This document shows, piece after piece, positions 1-7,674 of a DNA stretch of 37,396 bases. The notes below the pieces were generated by a model, which did not search any database, was not told the DNA's origin, and saw nothing but the letters and a program-made list of their open reading frames with translations. The DNA comes from a virus. The position numbers and the translations under genes were made by a program. The stretch is taken from positions 1 through 37,396 of IMG/VR virus record IMGVR_UViG_3300029950_000053. One strand, 5' to 3'. Positions within the stretch are counted from its first letter, which is position 1, and each line of letters starts with the position of its first letter.

Positions 1-687
1 TCACACGTCCTTACCGATCCAGACTACGCGACCCACTACTTCCAGGTCGGAATCGGAACCATCAATCTTAACCAGCATCGGCGGATAGTCTTTGTTATCG
101 CTGATCAGCTGCACGCCCTGGCCCGGCACGATCTGGGTGCGCTTAACCAGTAAGTGACCGTCTACACGCATAACGTACATGCGGCCGTCCTGCGGTATGG
201 AATCGCTGCGATCGACCATGATTGTGTTGTTGTCACTGATCGTCGGCTCCATTGAGTCGCCTTTAGCAAAGACAACGGCCAGATCCTTCTCATGCAAGCC
301 CCGGAACGCCAGCCATTTACGGCGAAACGCCAATAGCCTTGTGACCGGCTCCTGGTCAACGGAAGTGCCGTTGCCCGCGCTCACCTGGATGTTATAGCCC
401 GGAATATAGGCATATTCGTCGGAGTTCGCGGCTTTATCCTCAGCGGAAGGTTCTCCTTCACCACTCGCCAGCCATGCCAGGCTGACACCCGCCATGCTGC
501 ACAGCAAAGACGCGTCCTGAAGCTTGATATCGGTATCACCGTTTATGTAGCGGCGTAACGACGACAGGCTGATCTCGGTCTGATCCGCAACGGCCTGAGC
601 GCCACCAATGCGCGCGACGATGGTTTTTAAGCGGGTTCCGATTTCATTTTCGGTTTTAGGAACCATTTCTGAACTTTTATCCGCCAC
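1..687 (-). CDS. S24-family prophage repressor (CI/LexA-type)
   Basis: 228 aa. An N-terminal helix-turn-helix (about residues 15-70, with the ...LSSLRRYINGD recognition region) is followed by a peptidase S24 domain. The sequence shows a probable Ala-Gly self-cleavage site (A104-G105 in VSAGNG), the nucleophile Ser145 in GDSMEP and the general base Lys182 in LLVKRT. The 37-residue Ser-Lys spacing equals that of LexA. In this family RecA filaments trigger self-cleavage, so the prophage is probably SOS-inducible, unlike Mu itself, whose c repressor lacks this domain. The gene is divergent from ner, as in all Mu-like phages. The start is taken at GTG 687; an in-frame ATG at 666 is possible, and neither has a strong Shine-Dalgarno sequence. 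Confidence 0.93.
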   Translation of the reverse strand: MADKSSEMVPKTENEIGTRLKTIVARIGGAQAVADQTEISLSSLRRYINGDTDIKLQDASLLCSMAGVSLAWLASGEGEPSAEDKAANSDEYAYIPGYNIQVSAGNGTSVDQEPVTRLLAFRRKWLAFRGLHEKDLAVVFAKGDSMEPTISDNNTIMVDRSDSIPQDGRMYVMRVDGHLLVKRTQIVPGQGVQLISDNKDYPPMLVKIDGSDSDLEVVGRVVWIGKDV

Positions 688-802
688 GTTCCGATTCTCA
701 TAAGTAACTGATTTATAAGGAATAACGCCATTTTTGAATCAATCTAGCCCAAAAATGAATCGGAACTAGTTCATAAATGGTTTACCAACATTCATTTATG
801 AA
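688..802. promoter_or_regulatory. Early operator region between repressor and ner
   Basis: This AT-rich intergenic stretch carries nested inverted repeats. GTTCCGATTC (688-697) is matched by GAATCGGAAC (757-766), a perfect 10-bp pair. TTCATAAATG (770-779) is matched by CATTTATGAA (793-802), a second perfect 10-bp pair. Near-copies of the ATTTTTGAATC/AAAAATGAATC type (729-740, 751-761) lie between them. These are likely repressor and Ner operators. In Mu the same interval also carries the transpositional enhancer (IAS) bound by the transposase N-terminus; that role here is inferred from position only. The remaining 803-879 holds the ner leader with AAAGG at 863-867. Confidence 0.65.
712..742 (-). 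promoter_or_regulatory. Tentative repressor promoter
   Basis: On the minus strand, TTGATT (plus positions 737-742) and TATAAA (712-717) resemble -35 and -10 boxes with a rather long 19-base spacer. They lie about 25 bases upstream of the repressor GTG start at 687. No equally clear sigma70 promoter was found for the rightward early operon. Confidence 0.35.
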
Positions 803-879
803 GTACCTTTACAACATCAGACGACAAAAGCCCGCCAGCTTTGAACGTAAAACAAAGTCGCTAAAGGTAGTTCAAAAAA

Positions 880-1149
880 ATGAGCAGATCACAAACCCAC
901 CCAGTAAATGACTGGCACCCCGAAGACATCAAAGCCGCCATCCGCAAGCGCGGAGTCAGCGTCGCGGAACTTGCCCGCGCCAATGGCTATGACAACCCCC
1001 GTACCTTCATGAATGTACTGCGTATGCCGTACCCCAAAATTGAGCGAATTATCGCTGAGTTTCTGGATGTCGAGCCGCAGGTCATCTGGCCCAGTCGTTA
1101 TCAGGAGCCTACCAAAATTCGTCCGTCAGTTCACCGCAAAGTCGCATAG
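880..1149 (+). CDS. ner: Ner-like DNA-binding regulator (Nlp/SfsB family)
   Basis: 89 aa, close to the size of Mu Ner (75 aa). It shows the family pattern: a DWHPEDIKAAIRKRG N-terminal helix, the helix-turn-helix VSVAELARANGY, and the C-terminal YPKIERIIAEFLDVEPQVIWPSRY that ends the Ner/SfsB domain. In Mu, Ner is the first early protein and turns down both the early and the repressor promoters during lytic growth. It is the first gene of the rightward operon, with AAAGG about 12 bases before the ATG. The C-terminal dozen residues extend beyond the usual domain. Confidence 0.92.
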   Translation: MSRSQTHPVNDWHPEDIKAAIRKRGVSVAELARANGYDNPRTFMNVLRMPYPKIERIIAEFLDVEPQVIWPSRYQEPTKIRPSVHRKVA

Positions 1150-1251
1150 CACCGCCTCTCAATGTGTTTTCTCAGGCTAAGCCAGAGGCACAAGCGCGGA
1201 TAGATGCAGAGCAACAGAACGTTTGGCAACGAAAGAAACAAGGTAGGCCCA

Positions 1252-1734
1252 ATGAACAACCGGAATTGGAAACGCGTAACCCCACGATCCCTGCGCCACG
1301 GGATGGAGCTGTGCCTCCAGTACGCGAAAGAAAAGCACAACCTCAGCATTGAACGGATCGCCGATCGCATGGGCCTGTCCAGTCACTGGACGCTCTATAA
1401 GTGGCTCGAATCCGGGAAAATGCCCGCCAATCTGATCCGCCCGTTTGAGGTCGCCTGCGGCTGCACATTTGTCACCCGGTTCATTGCCACCAGCGCCCAC
1501 AAACTGGTTATCGACATCCCGTCATCAAAACCCGTAGCCGATACCGATTTACTCGCGCTTCAAACTGGATTTAACGAAGCCGTAAACGTACTGGCCGCCT
1601 TCTATAAAGGGCGCGCCGAGGCCGAAGAAGCATTAGGCGAACTGAACCGCCTCCTAACCGATATCGCCGGTCACCGCGCGCGCGTCGAATGCGCCGCCGC
1701 CCCGGAGCTGGATCTGTTCGGGGGTGACGAATGA
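1252..1734 (+). CDS. Early HTH regulator preceding the transposase
   Basis: 160 aa from the ATG at 1252, which has AAGGTAGG about 8 bases upstream. An in-frame ATG at 1204 lacks a ribosome-binding site and was not chosen. Residues about 10-60 (GMELCLQYAKEKHNLSIERIADRMGLSSHWTLYKWLESG) form a helix-turn-helix; the C-terminal half is helical and acidic. The stop overlaps the transposase start by 4 bases (ATGA), suggesting translational coupling. Genes of this kind are common between ner and A in Mu-like phages, but the precise role is unknown; a transcriptional regulator is likely. Confidence 0.75.
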   Translation: MNNRNWKRVTPRSLRHGMELCLQYAKEKHNLSIERIADRMGLSSHWTLYKWLESGKMPANLIRPFEVACGCTFVTRFIATSAHKLVIDIPSSKPVADTDLLALQTGFNEAVNVLAAFYKGRAEAEEALGELNRLLTDIAGHRARVECAAAPELDLFGGDE

Positions 1735-3944
1735 ACGAATGGTTCACCGCTCAGGAACTCATCTGCGTCGCCGGCCTGCCGTCATCCGAACGCGGCATCC
1801 GTAAAAAGGCGGCCGCCGAGGGCTGGACTTCCCGCCCGCGCGCCGTCGGCAAAGGCAACGAATACCACATCAGCAGTCTGCCCGCCGATACCCAGCGCGC
1901 CATCCGGATCAGCCAGGCGAAGAAAGCGGCCGCCGCCGCTAAGAGCAGAATGCCGGAGCTGAGCGCAGCGGAAGACGCGCGCCGCCTGAAAAACGAAAAG
2001 GCGCTGGAGCGTTACCGCAAACTGAGCGCTAACCAAAAGCGCATCGTCGACGCCAAGCTTGAACTGCTCGACGCCGCCAAAGCCTTTCACGCCAGCAGCG
2101 GCCTGAGCAAAGGCGCGGCCTATACCGAGTTTTCGCGCTTATACAAAGCCGAAGAAATCACCATCGACCCGATCGTCCGCGCGGCCCAGCCCGCCTGTAG
2201 CCGCCCGCGCCTTTACGACTGGGAAAAAGCCCTGCATGAACACGGCATCGACGCGCTCGCCGGTGATAAAGGCAAAGCCCGTCGCGGCAGCGGCGCGATC
2301 GACAGCCAGCCCGAACTGGCCGGCTTTATCACCGGTATGATCGTCGCGCACCCGCACATCAAAATGAGCGTCCTTAACAAAGCCATTGAAGCGGAGTTTG
2401 CCGGAACCGGCACCACGCTCGTCGGCCTGCGTACGCTGGAGCGCTGGGTTAACCAGTGGAAAGATGACAACCGCCAGGTGTTCACCGCCGTCACCAATCC
2501 TGACGCCTGGAAAAACAAATACATGGACGCCCAGGGCAGCGCCTCCGAGCACGTCATCGGCCTGAATCAGCTCTGGGAGTTCGACTCAACGCCCGCCGAT
2601 CTGATGCTCACAGACGGCCGTCACAGCATTCTGGGCGTCATCGACGTTTACAGCCGCCGCACCAGTTTTGTCGTCATGCCTACGTCCGACAGCAAAGGCG
2701 TAGCCAAAGTTATCCGCCGCGCGATCCTGAGCTGGGGCGTCCCCGAAACCGCCAAAACCGACAACGGCGCTGACTATAAATCGAAGTGGATTAAACACGT
2801 ATTCCGCGCGCTCGGCGTTAATCAGGAATTCTGCCCGCCGTTTCAGGGCTGGAAAAAGCCGCACATTGAGCGCGTATTCCGCACATTCGCCCATGACGTA
2901 GCGGAGCTGCTGCCCGGATTTATCGGCCACAACGTCACCGAACGCAAAGCCATCGAAGCGCGTAAATCATTCAGCGACCGCCTGCTTAAAAAGGACGAGC
3001 TGATCGAGGTGAAAATGAACGCTGCCGAGCTGCAGCAGTTCTGCAACGACTGGCTCGAACACGAATACCACACACGCAAACACGAAAGCCTAGGCCGCTC
3101 ACCGAACGCTCAGGCCGCGTTATACAACGGCAGCATCCGCACCGTTAGCGACGAGCGTCTGCTCGACGTCCTGCTCAGCGAACCGGCCGGCACCCGCACC
3201 ATTACCAAGGTCGGCATCAAACTTAACGGCGGCGTTTACGTTCACCCGCAGCTTGCAGCCCACACAGGCGAACAGGTCAGCGTGTTCTATGACGACGCCG
3301 ACATGGGCCGCATCTACGTCCACGATCTTGATGGCGAATTTATCTGCATCGCCGAAGACCCGGACATTACCGGCGTCAGCCGTACCGAGGTGGCTGCGCA
3401 GGCTAAGGCCATCCAAAAAGAAACCATTCAGGAAGAGCGCCGCCGCCTGAAAGCCGCCGCCGCCAAAGTGACTAAGCGCGACATCGCGCAGCAGATTCTG
3501 CAACACCGCGCCGACCAGGAACGCGAACAGAAAGTGCGCCACTTCCCGCGCCCGCAAAGCGAACACAGCAGCGAAGGCCTGATTGCCGCCGCCGCCGCGC
3601 TCAACGCGCAAGAAAACAACAGCACAACGCCTGAATGGTTCAACCATGACGAGGCCATGGCGAGCCTGAGCGCCGCTCTCAACGAACAACCTGCCACAGC
3701 ACCCCGGCAACTCGCCCCCGTTGTTAAACCCCTGTTTAACAAACAAGAGGTTAACCGGGGCTTAAACGTGCCAGATGACCTGGCCATGCGCTACGAGTTC
3801 TGGCTCCACATCGACCAAAAAATCAGAGAGGAAACCGCAACCACAGAAGAAACGAAATGGGCGCGCGCCTTCGCCAGCTCACACGCCTACAGCAGCGGAA
3901 AAATGCTTTGGGAAATGCGCCAGCCTAGCGCCGCGCAGCAATAA
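1731..3944 (+). CDS. A: Mu-type DDE transposase A
   Basis: 737 aa (Mu A is 663 aa). The N-terminal Mu-type DNA-binding region is at about residues 1-60 (WFTAQELICVAGLPSSERGI...). Helical end-binding domains follow. The RNase H-like catalytic core has D285 (LWEFDSTPAD), D344 (KTDNGADY) and E380 (KKPHIERVF), the DDE triad. A C-terminal beta-barrel (about 460-560, with VGIKLNGGVYVHPQL) and a long basic, alanine-rich tail follow, as expected for the part of MuA that contacts MuB and ClpX. It catalyses strand transfer of phage ends during integration and replicative transposition. It is the third gene of the early operon and is coupled to the preceding ORF by an ATGA overlap. Confidence 0.97.
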   Translation: MNEWFTAQELICVAGLPSSERGIRKKAAAEGWTSRPRAVGKGNEYHISSLPADTQRAIRISQAKKAAAAAKSRMPELSAAEDARRLKNEKALERYRKLSANQKRIVDAKLELLDAAKAFHASSGLSKGAAYTEFSRLYKAEEITIDPIVRAAQPACSRPRLYDWEKALHEHGIDALAGDKGKARRGSGAIDSQPELAGFITGMIVAHPHIKMSVLNKAIEAEFAGTGTTLVGLRTLERWVNQWKDDNRQVFTAVTNPDAWKNKYMDAQGSASEHVIGLNQLWEFDSTPADLMLTDGRHSILGVIDVYSRRTSFVVMPTSDSKGVAKVIRRAILSWGVPETAKTDNGADYKSKWIKHVFRALGVNQEFCPPFQGWKKPHIERVFRTFAHDVAELLPGFIGHNVTERKAIEARKSFSDRLLKKDELIEVKMNAAELQQFCNDWLEHEYHTRKHESLGRSPNAQAALYNGSIRTVSDERLLDVLLSEPAGTRTITKVGIKLNGGVYVHPQLAAHTGEQVSVFYDDADMGRIYVHDLDGEFICIAEDPDITGVSRTEVAAQAKAIQKETIQEERRRLKAAAAKVTKRDIAQQILQHRADQEREQKVRHFPRPQSEHSSEGLIAAAAALNAQENNSTTPEWFNHDEAMASLSAALNEQPATAPRQLAPVVKPLFNKQEVNRGLNVPDDLAMRYEFWLHIDQKIREETATTEETKWARAFASSHAYSSGKMLWEMRQPSAAQQ

Positions 3945-3948
3945 AAAA

Positions 3949-3966
3949 CGCCTGCGGGAACAGGCG
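3949..3966 (-). terminator. Stem-loop between A and B, terminator-like on the minus strand
   Basis: CGCCTG (3949-3954) and CAGGCG (3961-3966) pair around a 6-base loop. The plus strand has six A before the stem and no T-run after it, so only the minus-strand reading (stem followed by TTTTTT) looks like an intrinsic terminator. On the plus strand it may be an intercistronic mRNA hairpin separating transposase and ATPase expression. Confidence 0.45.
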
Positions 3967-3992
3967 AAAACAATCAACAGAGAGAAAAGAAT

Positions 3993-4712
3993 ATGACAAT
4001 CAACAGCATCGCGGGAATCACCAACGTAGCTCTGTGCAATATGACGCTTGAGCGCGCCATGAACCGCGCCCACAGCCTGCCGGGCATCGTCGTATTTCAC
4101 GGCCCGTCAGGCTACGGCAAATCCTTCGCGGCGTCCTACGCCGCCAACCGTCACCGCGCCTATTTTGTGCAGTGTAAAAGCACCTGGACACGCAAAGCAT
4201 TTTTACAGGCCATCGCCAAAGATATGGGCCTGTCACCAGCAGGAACCCTCAGCGAACTGACCGACCAGGTCTGCGAAGAACTGATGCTCTCCGGCCGCCC
4301 GCTGATCATCGACGAAGCCGACTACCTTGCCGATAAAAACCGCATTTTTATGGTGATGGATTTATACGAAGGCTCCCAGGCTCCGATCATGCTGATCGGC
4401 GAAGAACGCCTGCCGCAAAAACTCAAAGCCTACGAAAAAATAGATAACCGCATTTTAGAGTGGGCACCGGCGCAGCCGTGTAAGCCGCACGACGTACGCG
4501 AGCTTGCCAAAATCTACGCGCGCGGCATCAACATTGACGACGCGCTACTGGAAAATCTGCACGCAGCAACAAACGGCGTAACCCGCCGCATCTGCGTAAA
4601 CCTCGACAGCATCGAAAACTTCGCCCGCAACGAAGGCACCGACACCGTTACCCTGGCTAATTACGACCGCCCGTTTTTTACAGGCCAGGCACCGCGCGGG
4701 AGGGCCGCGTAA
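3993..4712 (+). CDS. B: MuB-like AAA+ ATPase, target-DNA activator
   Basis: 239 aa. Walker A is GPSGYGKS (residues 37-44); Walker B is LIIDEAD (104-110); a sensor-like stretch IMLIGEERLPQKL follows. Mu B is 312 aa; this protein lacks the N-terminal HTH appendage and is essentially an AAA+ core plus a C-terminal helical domain, as in many Mu-like phages. MuB binds DNA as ATP-dependent filaments, delivers target DNA to the transpososome and confers target immunity. It follows A after a 48-base gap that holds a hairpin. AGAGAGAAAAG precedes the ATG. Confidence 0.93.
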   Translation: MTINSIAGITNVALCNMTLERAMNRAHSLPGIVVFHGPSGYGKSFAASYAANRHRAYFVQCKSTWTRKAFLQAIAKDMGLSPAGTLSELTDQVCEELMLSGRPLIIDEADYLADKNRIFMVMDLYEGSQAPIMLIGEERLPQKLKAYEKIDNRILEWAPAQPCKPHDVRELAKIYARGINIDDALLENLHAATNGVTRRICVNLDSIENFARNEGTDTVTLANYDRPFFTGQAPRGRAA

Positions 4713-5305
4713 TGCCAAGGGTTTTAGAGCTTCAGCAAAAAGCCGGCTACGAATCTTTTTGGGCCGCGATCCGCGCCCTGAAAGTATTCACCCGTCAGGA
4801 TCTGCTGTGTGAGCTGGGCAAAGAGTTCGGCGATAACGTCAACGCCGACACCGTTAAAAGCTACTTGCAGCGCCTGCGTCGCGGCGGCTTTATCGAATTA
4901 AGCGGCTATGTAAAAACGCCTCGCTGCACCCGCTTACGCCAATACACATTAATAAACGATATCGGCGTCAGCGCACCGCGCCTGCGCGCCGACGGCAGCG
5001 CCAGTAAAAACGGCGCGGTACATGAAGTGCTTTGGCGCAGCATGAAGGTGCTGGGGAATTTTGAAGTACGCGAATTACAGATTGCCGCGACGACCGAATT
5101 CACCGCGCCCAGCGCAGATGAAACCCGCGACTACTGCAACCACTTGTGCCGCGCCGGTTATCTCAAACGCAACGACGGCCGCTTCCAGTTTATCCGCAGC
5201 CGTTACACCGGCCCACGCCCGCCTGTTATCACCCGCGTAGCGACCGTCTACGACGCGAACCTGCGTAAGCTCATGCACGTAAACCCGCTGGAGGTAGAGG
5301 TATGA
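4712..5305 (+). CDS. Tandem winged-helix early protein
   Basis: 197 aa, starting on the last base of the B stop codon (TAATG). Two similar segments can be seen. Residues about 14-75 (FWAAIRALKVFTRQDLLCEL... and YLQRLRRGGFIELSG) and about 102-165 (VHEVLWRSMKVLGNFEVREL... and HLCRAGYLKRNDGRF) each read as a helical bundle ending in a wing, suggesting an internally duplicated winged-helix DNA-binding protein. Homologous ORFs occur next to B in Mu-like phages, but no function is assigned. The tight coupling to B suggests a role in replication or early regulation (inference). Confidence 0.7.
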   Translation: MPRVLELQQKAGYESFWAAIRALKVFTRQDLLCELGKEFGDNVNADTVKSYLQRLRRGGFIELSGYVKTPRCTRLRQYTLINDIGVSAPRLRADGSASKNGAVHEVLWRSMKVLGNFEVRELQIAATTEFTAPSADETRDYCNHLCRAGYLKRNDGRFQFIRSRYTGPRPPVITRVATVYDANLRKLMHVNPLEVEV

Positions 5306-5553
5306 CGTTAATGATTTCCGATGCGCTGCTCGACGTTCTGGCCGATGAATTTATCGCCCTGAACTTAGCCGCTCATAACATCACTTTAGAGCAGTTTATT
5401 AACGCTCCGGATATTTGCCGAGACTATGCGCGCGACAATAAAACCGCCCGCAGAAACATCGTCCACGGCGGCCGCGTAGACGATCCGATGAAACACCGTC
5501 GCTACCCGCGCAGCCGCAGTAAATCCGATTTTCGCCGGAGGGCTCAGCCATGA
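5302..5553 (+). CDS. Hypothetical early protein, basic C-terminus
   Basis: 83 aa, not recognised. The acidic, helical N-terminal half (SDALLDVLADEFIALNLAAHNITLEQFINAP) is followed by an arginine-rich tail (KHRRYPRSRSKSDFRRRAQP) suited to nucleic-acid contact. It is linked by ATGA overlaps to the genes on both sides, so it is almost certainly translated as part of the early operon. Confidence 0.7.
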   Translation: MTLMISDALLDVLADEFIALNLAAHNITLEQFINAPDICRDYARDNKTARRNIVHGGRVDDPMKHRRYPRSRSKSDFRRRAQP

Positions 5554-5903
5554 ATGCGATCCCATTAATCGACGTCAGCGAGCCGCGCTGGTTGACCGAA
5601 CTACGCCGCCAATGCATGGCGACAAGTCAGCGTAAAGTCGCCGCAGAACTCGGCGTATCAACAGCGATGATCAGCCAGGCACTGAAAGACAAATACCCCG
5701 GCGACATCAGCAAACTTGAGCGCGCCGTACGCGGCGCATATCTGGGCGATACCGTCAGCTGCCCGGTGCTGGGCGAACTGGAAACCAACAAATGCCTGCG
5801 CTATCAGCGCGAAAAGTTATCAGCCGTAAATCCCATGCGCGTTCAACTGTTCCGCGCCTGTAACGGCTTCTGTGAAAACTCAGAAAAAAACCGGGAGAAA
5901 TAA
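5550..5903 (+). CDS. Small HTH protein
   Basis: 117 aa. Residues about 26-60 (SQRKVAAELGVSTAMISQALKDKYPGDISKLERAV) match the helix-turn-helix found in many phage proteins and regulators of the Cro/YdaS-like type. The C-terminal part has CPVLGEL...NKCLRYQREK, a two-cysteine segment seen in related phage ORFs. It probably binds DNA; the target is unknown. The start overlaps the previous stop (ATGA). Confidence 0.75.
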   Translation: MNAIPLIDVSEPRWLTELRRQCMATSQRKVAAELGVSTAMISQALKDKYPGDISKLERAVRGAYLGDTVSCPVLGELETNKCLRYQREKLSAVNPMRVQLFRACNGFCENSEKNREK

Positions 5904-5904
5904 T

Positions 5905-6189
5905 ATGAACAAGCTGCACGCTATCGAACAGAACTACAAAGTCGCCTGCGCATTATCAGCCGTTGAAGACGCCGTAAAAAAATTAAGTGAATCCGGCGTC
6001 GCGGTACATGCCATCAGTATCGACAACAACCTGCCATACCTGATGACCAGCAACGCCTTAGCCTGCCCGGATATTTCACCCATCAGCCGCGCGCGCCATG
6101 GTGACCGCGTAGTGATTTACCGCGCCTGTTTATTCGGCTGCGTTCTGCAGTTTGAGGTCAACGAGACAGAAGAGGAGCAGGCCGCATGA
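5905..6189 (+). CDS. Hypothetical early protein
   Basis: 94 aa from the ATG at 5905, chosen because GGGAGA lies about 7 bases upstream; an in-frame ATG at 5872 is inside the previous gene. The N-terminal half is helical (EQNYKVACALSAVEDAVKKLSESG) and the rest is beta-rich (VAVHAISIDNNLPYLMTS..., RVVIYRACLFGCVLQFEV). No family is recognised. It is coupled to the next gene by ATGA. Confidence 0.65.
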   Translation: MNKLHAIEQNYKVACALSAVEDAVKKLSESGVAVHAISIDNNLPYLMTSNALACPDISPISRARHGDRVVIYRACLFGCVLQFEVNETEEEQAA

Positions 6190-6845
6190 AAAATCTGAAG
6201 AAATTACCCGCCGTTTTATTACTGCTCGGGGCCGTCGTTCTCATGCAAAAGCACGCCTGGGAATTCTGGAGCCAATACGACCCGGCCTTCGGGCCGCTGT
6301 GGGCCGTCATGCTGGAAGGCGCGGCTCTGTGGTTATGGAGCCAGCGCAGCATCGCCAAAAACGCACTGGCGCTGGTAGCAAGCCTGCTGGTACTAGCCGG
6401 CCCGCTGTACCAGGTCAGCGCCCCCGCCATTAAGCAATATCAGGAATCAAAAACAGCGCCCGCGCTATATGAAAAGCGCGAACAGCAACTGCTCGCCGAC
6501 CAGCAACGCTTAACCGAAAGCCTGGCACGCTATAACGCCAATAGCGAAACCCGCGCCGGATGGCTGGGTGCCATTTCTGGTACACAAGACGAATTAACAA
6601 CAGTTAATGAGCAATTAACGGCACTTTATGCCGAGCAATCAAAAAGCAAGCCAATGGCCTGGCAATCACTCGCCGTCATCGCCATGCAGGCCATCGCGCT
6701 GCTCATATTCCAGCTGCTGATCGTGTTGTGCATCCGCGCCGTAACCGAACCCGCCGCGCCGCGCACAGCTAAAACTACCCGCAAGCCGGAACCCTTTACC
6801 GCAAAGCAAACCGCCAACGCTCAGCGCCTGAAAGCGGCGGCGTAA
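6186..6845 (+). CDS. Early inner-membrane protein with coiled coil
   Basis: 219 aa. Hydrophobic segments lie at about residues 7-20, 36-51, 59-77 and 160-183. A charged, coiled-coil-like stretch (about 85-150, EKREQQLLADQQRLTESLARYN...) separates the third and fourth segments. The basic tail (KTTRKPEPFTAKQTANAQRLKAAA) is probably cytoplasmic. An early-expressed phage membrane protein could act in superinfection exclusion or in anchoring replication, but nothing in the sequence decides this. Confidence 0.7.
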   Translation: MKNLKKLPAVLLLLGAVVLMQKHAWEFWSQYDPAFGPLWAVMLEGAALWLWSQRSIAKNALALVASLLVLAGPLYQVSAPAIKQYQESKTAPALYEKREQQLLADQQRLTESLARYNANSETRAGWLGAISGTQDELTTVNEQLTALYAEQSKSKPMAWQSLAVIAMQAIALLIFQLLIVLCIRAVTEPAAPRTAKTTRKPEPFTAKQTANAQRLKAAA

Positions 6846-6885
6846 TTATTGATTTTAACCAGGCACAGCACGTCAGGGGGCCGCC

Positions 6886-7056
6886 ATGAATGAAAAACGG
6901 ATCTGGATAGGAACCTGCCCGAAATGCGGGCCGGTACGGATAGAGCAACAAACCAAACCGACCAGCTGCACGCAGCAGATTCTGTTCGGTAAGCGCAGCT
7001 CAAGACGCTGCCGCGAAACACTGACACACGTAATGAGTACGCGAGGTAAATCATGA
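6886..7056 (+). CDS. Small zinc-ribbon-like protein
   Basis: 56 aa, with AGGGGG about 7 bases before the ATG and an ATGA overlap with the next gene. It begins MNEKRIWIGTCPKCGPV with a C11-x2-C14 knuckle; C28 and C42 could complete a metal site. The rest is basic and rich in Ser/Arg (GKRSSRRCRE). Position and phase make it a likely real gene; the function is unknown and a nucleic-acid-binding zinc protein is plausible. Confidence 0.65.
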   Translation: MNEKRIWIGTCPKCGPVRIEQQTKPTSCTQQILFGKRSSRRCRETLTHVMSTRGKS

Positions 7057-7673
7057 ATACAGCCATGCACATTCCCGACGGCTTTATGAAAAACGCCCAG
7101 GGGCATTTAGTACCCGAAGCCCTGGTGCGGGAGCAAGACAAACTGCGCGATCAGGTCGTCACCGATCTGGCCATGCAAGCAATACACATTCACGAAGCGC
7201 TGAGCGCATTTAAGCGAAAAGCACTGGCCGATATCGCCGACACCATCCAGATCGCCGCCGACAAATGGGAAGTCGACCTGGGCGGTAAAAAAGGCAACAT
7301 CAGCCTGACCAGTTACAACGGCGAATTCAAAGTGCAGCGCGTCTACGCCGAGCGCATCACATTTTCCGAAGAGCTGGAAGCAGCCAAGGAACTGTTCGGC
7401 CGCTGTTTAGACCGCTGGACAGAAAAGGCCGACAACAATATCCGCGCATTAATAGACCGGGCTTTTCGCCCGAACAACTCTGGCCAGATCCGTACCGCTG
7501 AATTGCTCGGATTGCTGCGGCTGGAAATCGACGACGCCGAATGGCAAACCGCCATTGAGGCGCTGCAGGCATCCATCAACGTCAGCGGCTCAACTGTTTA
7601 TGTACGGGTTTATAAGCGCATACCTGATACCGATAAATATCAACTGATCCCGCTGGATCTGGCGAGCGTGTGA
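7053..7673 (+). CDS. DUF3164 family phage protein
   Basis: 206 aa. It has the features of the DUF3164 family of Mu-like phages: an N-terminal IPDGFMKNAQGHLVPEALVREQDKLRDQVV motif, a long helical middle, the central GGKKGNISLTSYNGEFKVQR beta segment, and a C-terminal half ending VRVYKRIPDTDKYQLIPLDLA. The family is strongly associated with transposable phages and sits upstream of gemA here as elsewhere. It is sometimes mislabelled as a sulfate transporter; there are no membrane segments. Molecular function unknown. Confidence 0.88.
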   Translation: MNTAMHIPDGFMKNAQGHLVPEALVREQDKLRDQVVTDLAMQAIHIHEALSAFKRKALADIADTIQIAADKWEVDLGGKKGNISLTSYNGEFKVQRVYAERITFSEELEAAKELFGRCLDRWTEKADNNIRALIDRAFRPNNSGQIRTAELLGLLRLEIDDAEWQTAIEALQASINVSGSTVYVRVYKRIPDTDKYQLIPLDLASV

Positions 7674-7674
7674 C

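Noticed and set aside
1164-1352. Rightward 62-codon ORF between ner and the HTH regulator
   Set aside because: It overlaps the better-supported gene starting at 1252 in another frame, has no ribosome-binding site and reads as low-complexity, non-globular sequence.
6152-6433. Overlapping plus-strand ORF across the early membrane protein
   Set aside because: Arginine-rich shadow frame; the 6186 frame has clear TM segments and an ATGA-coupled start.
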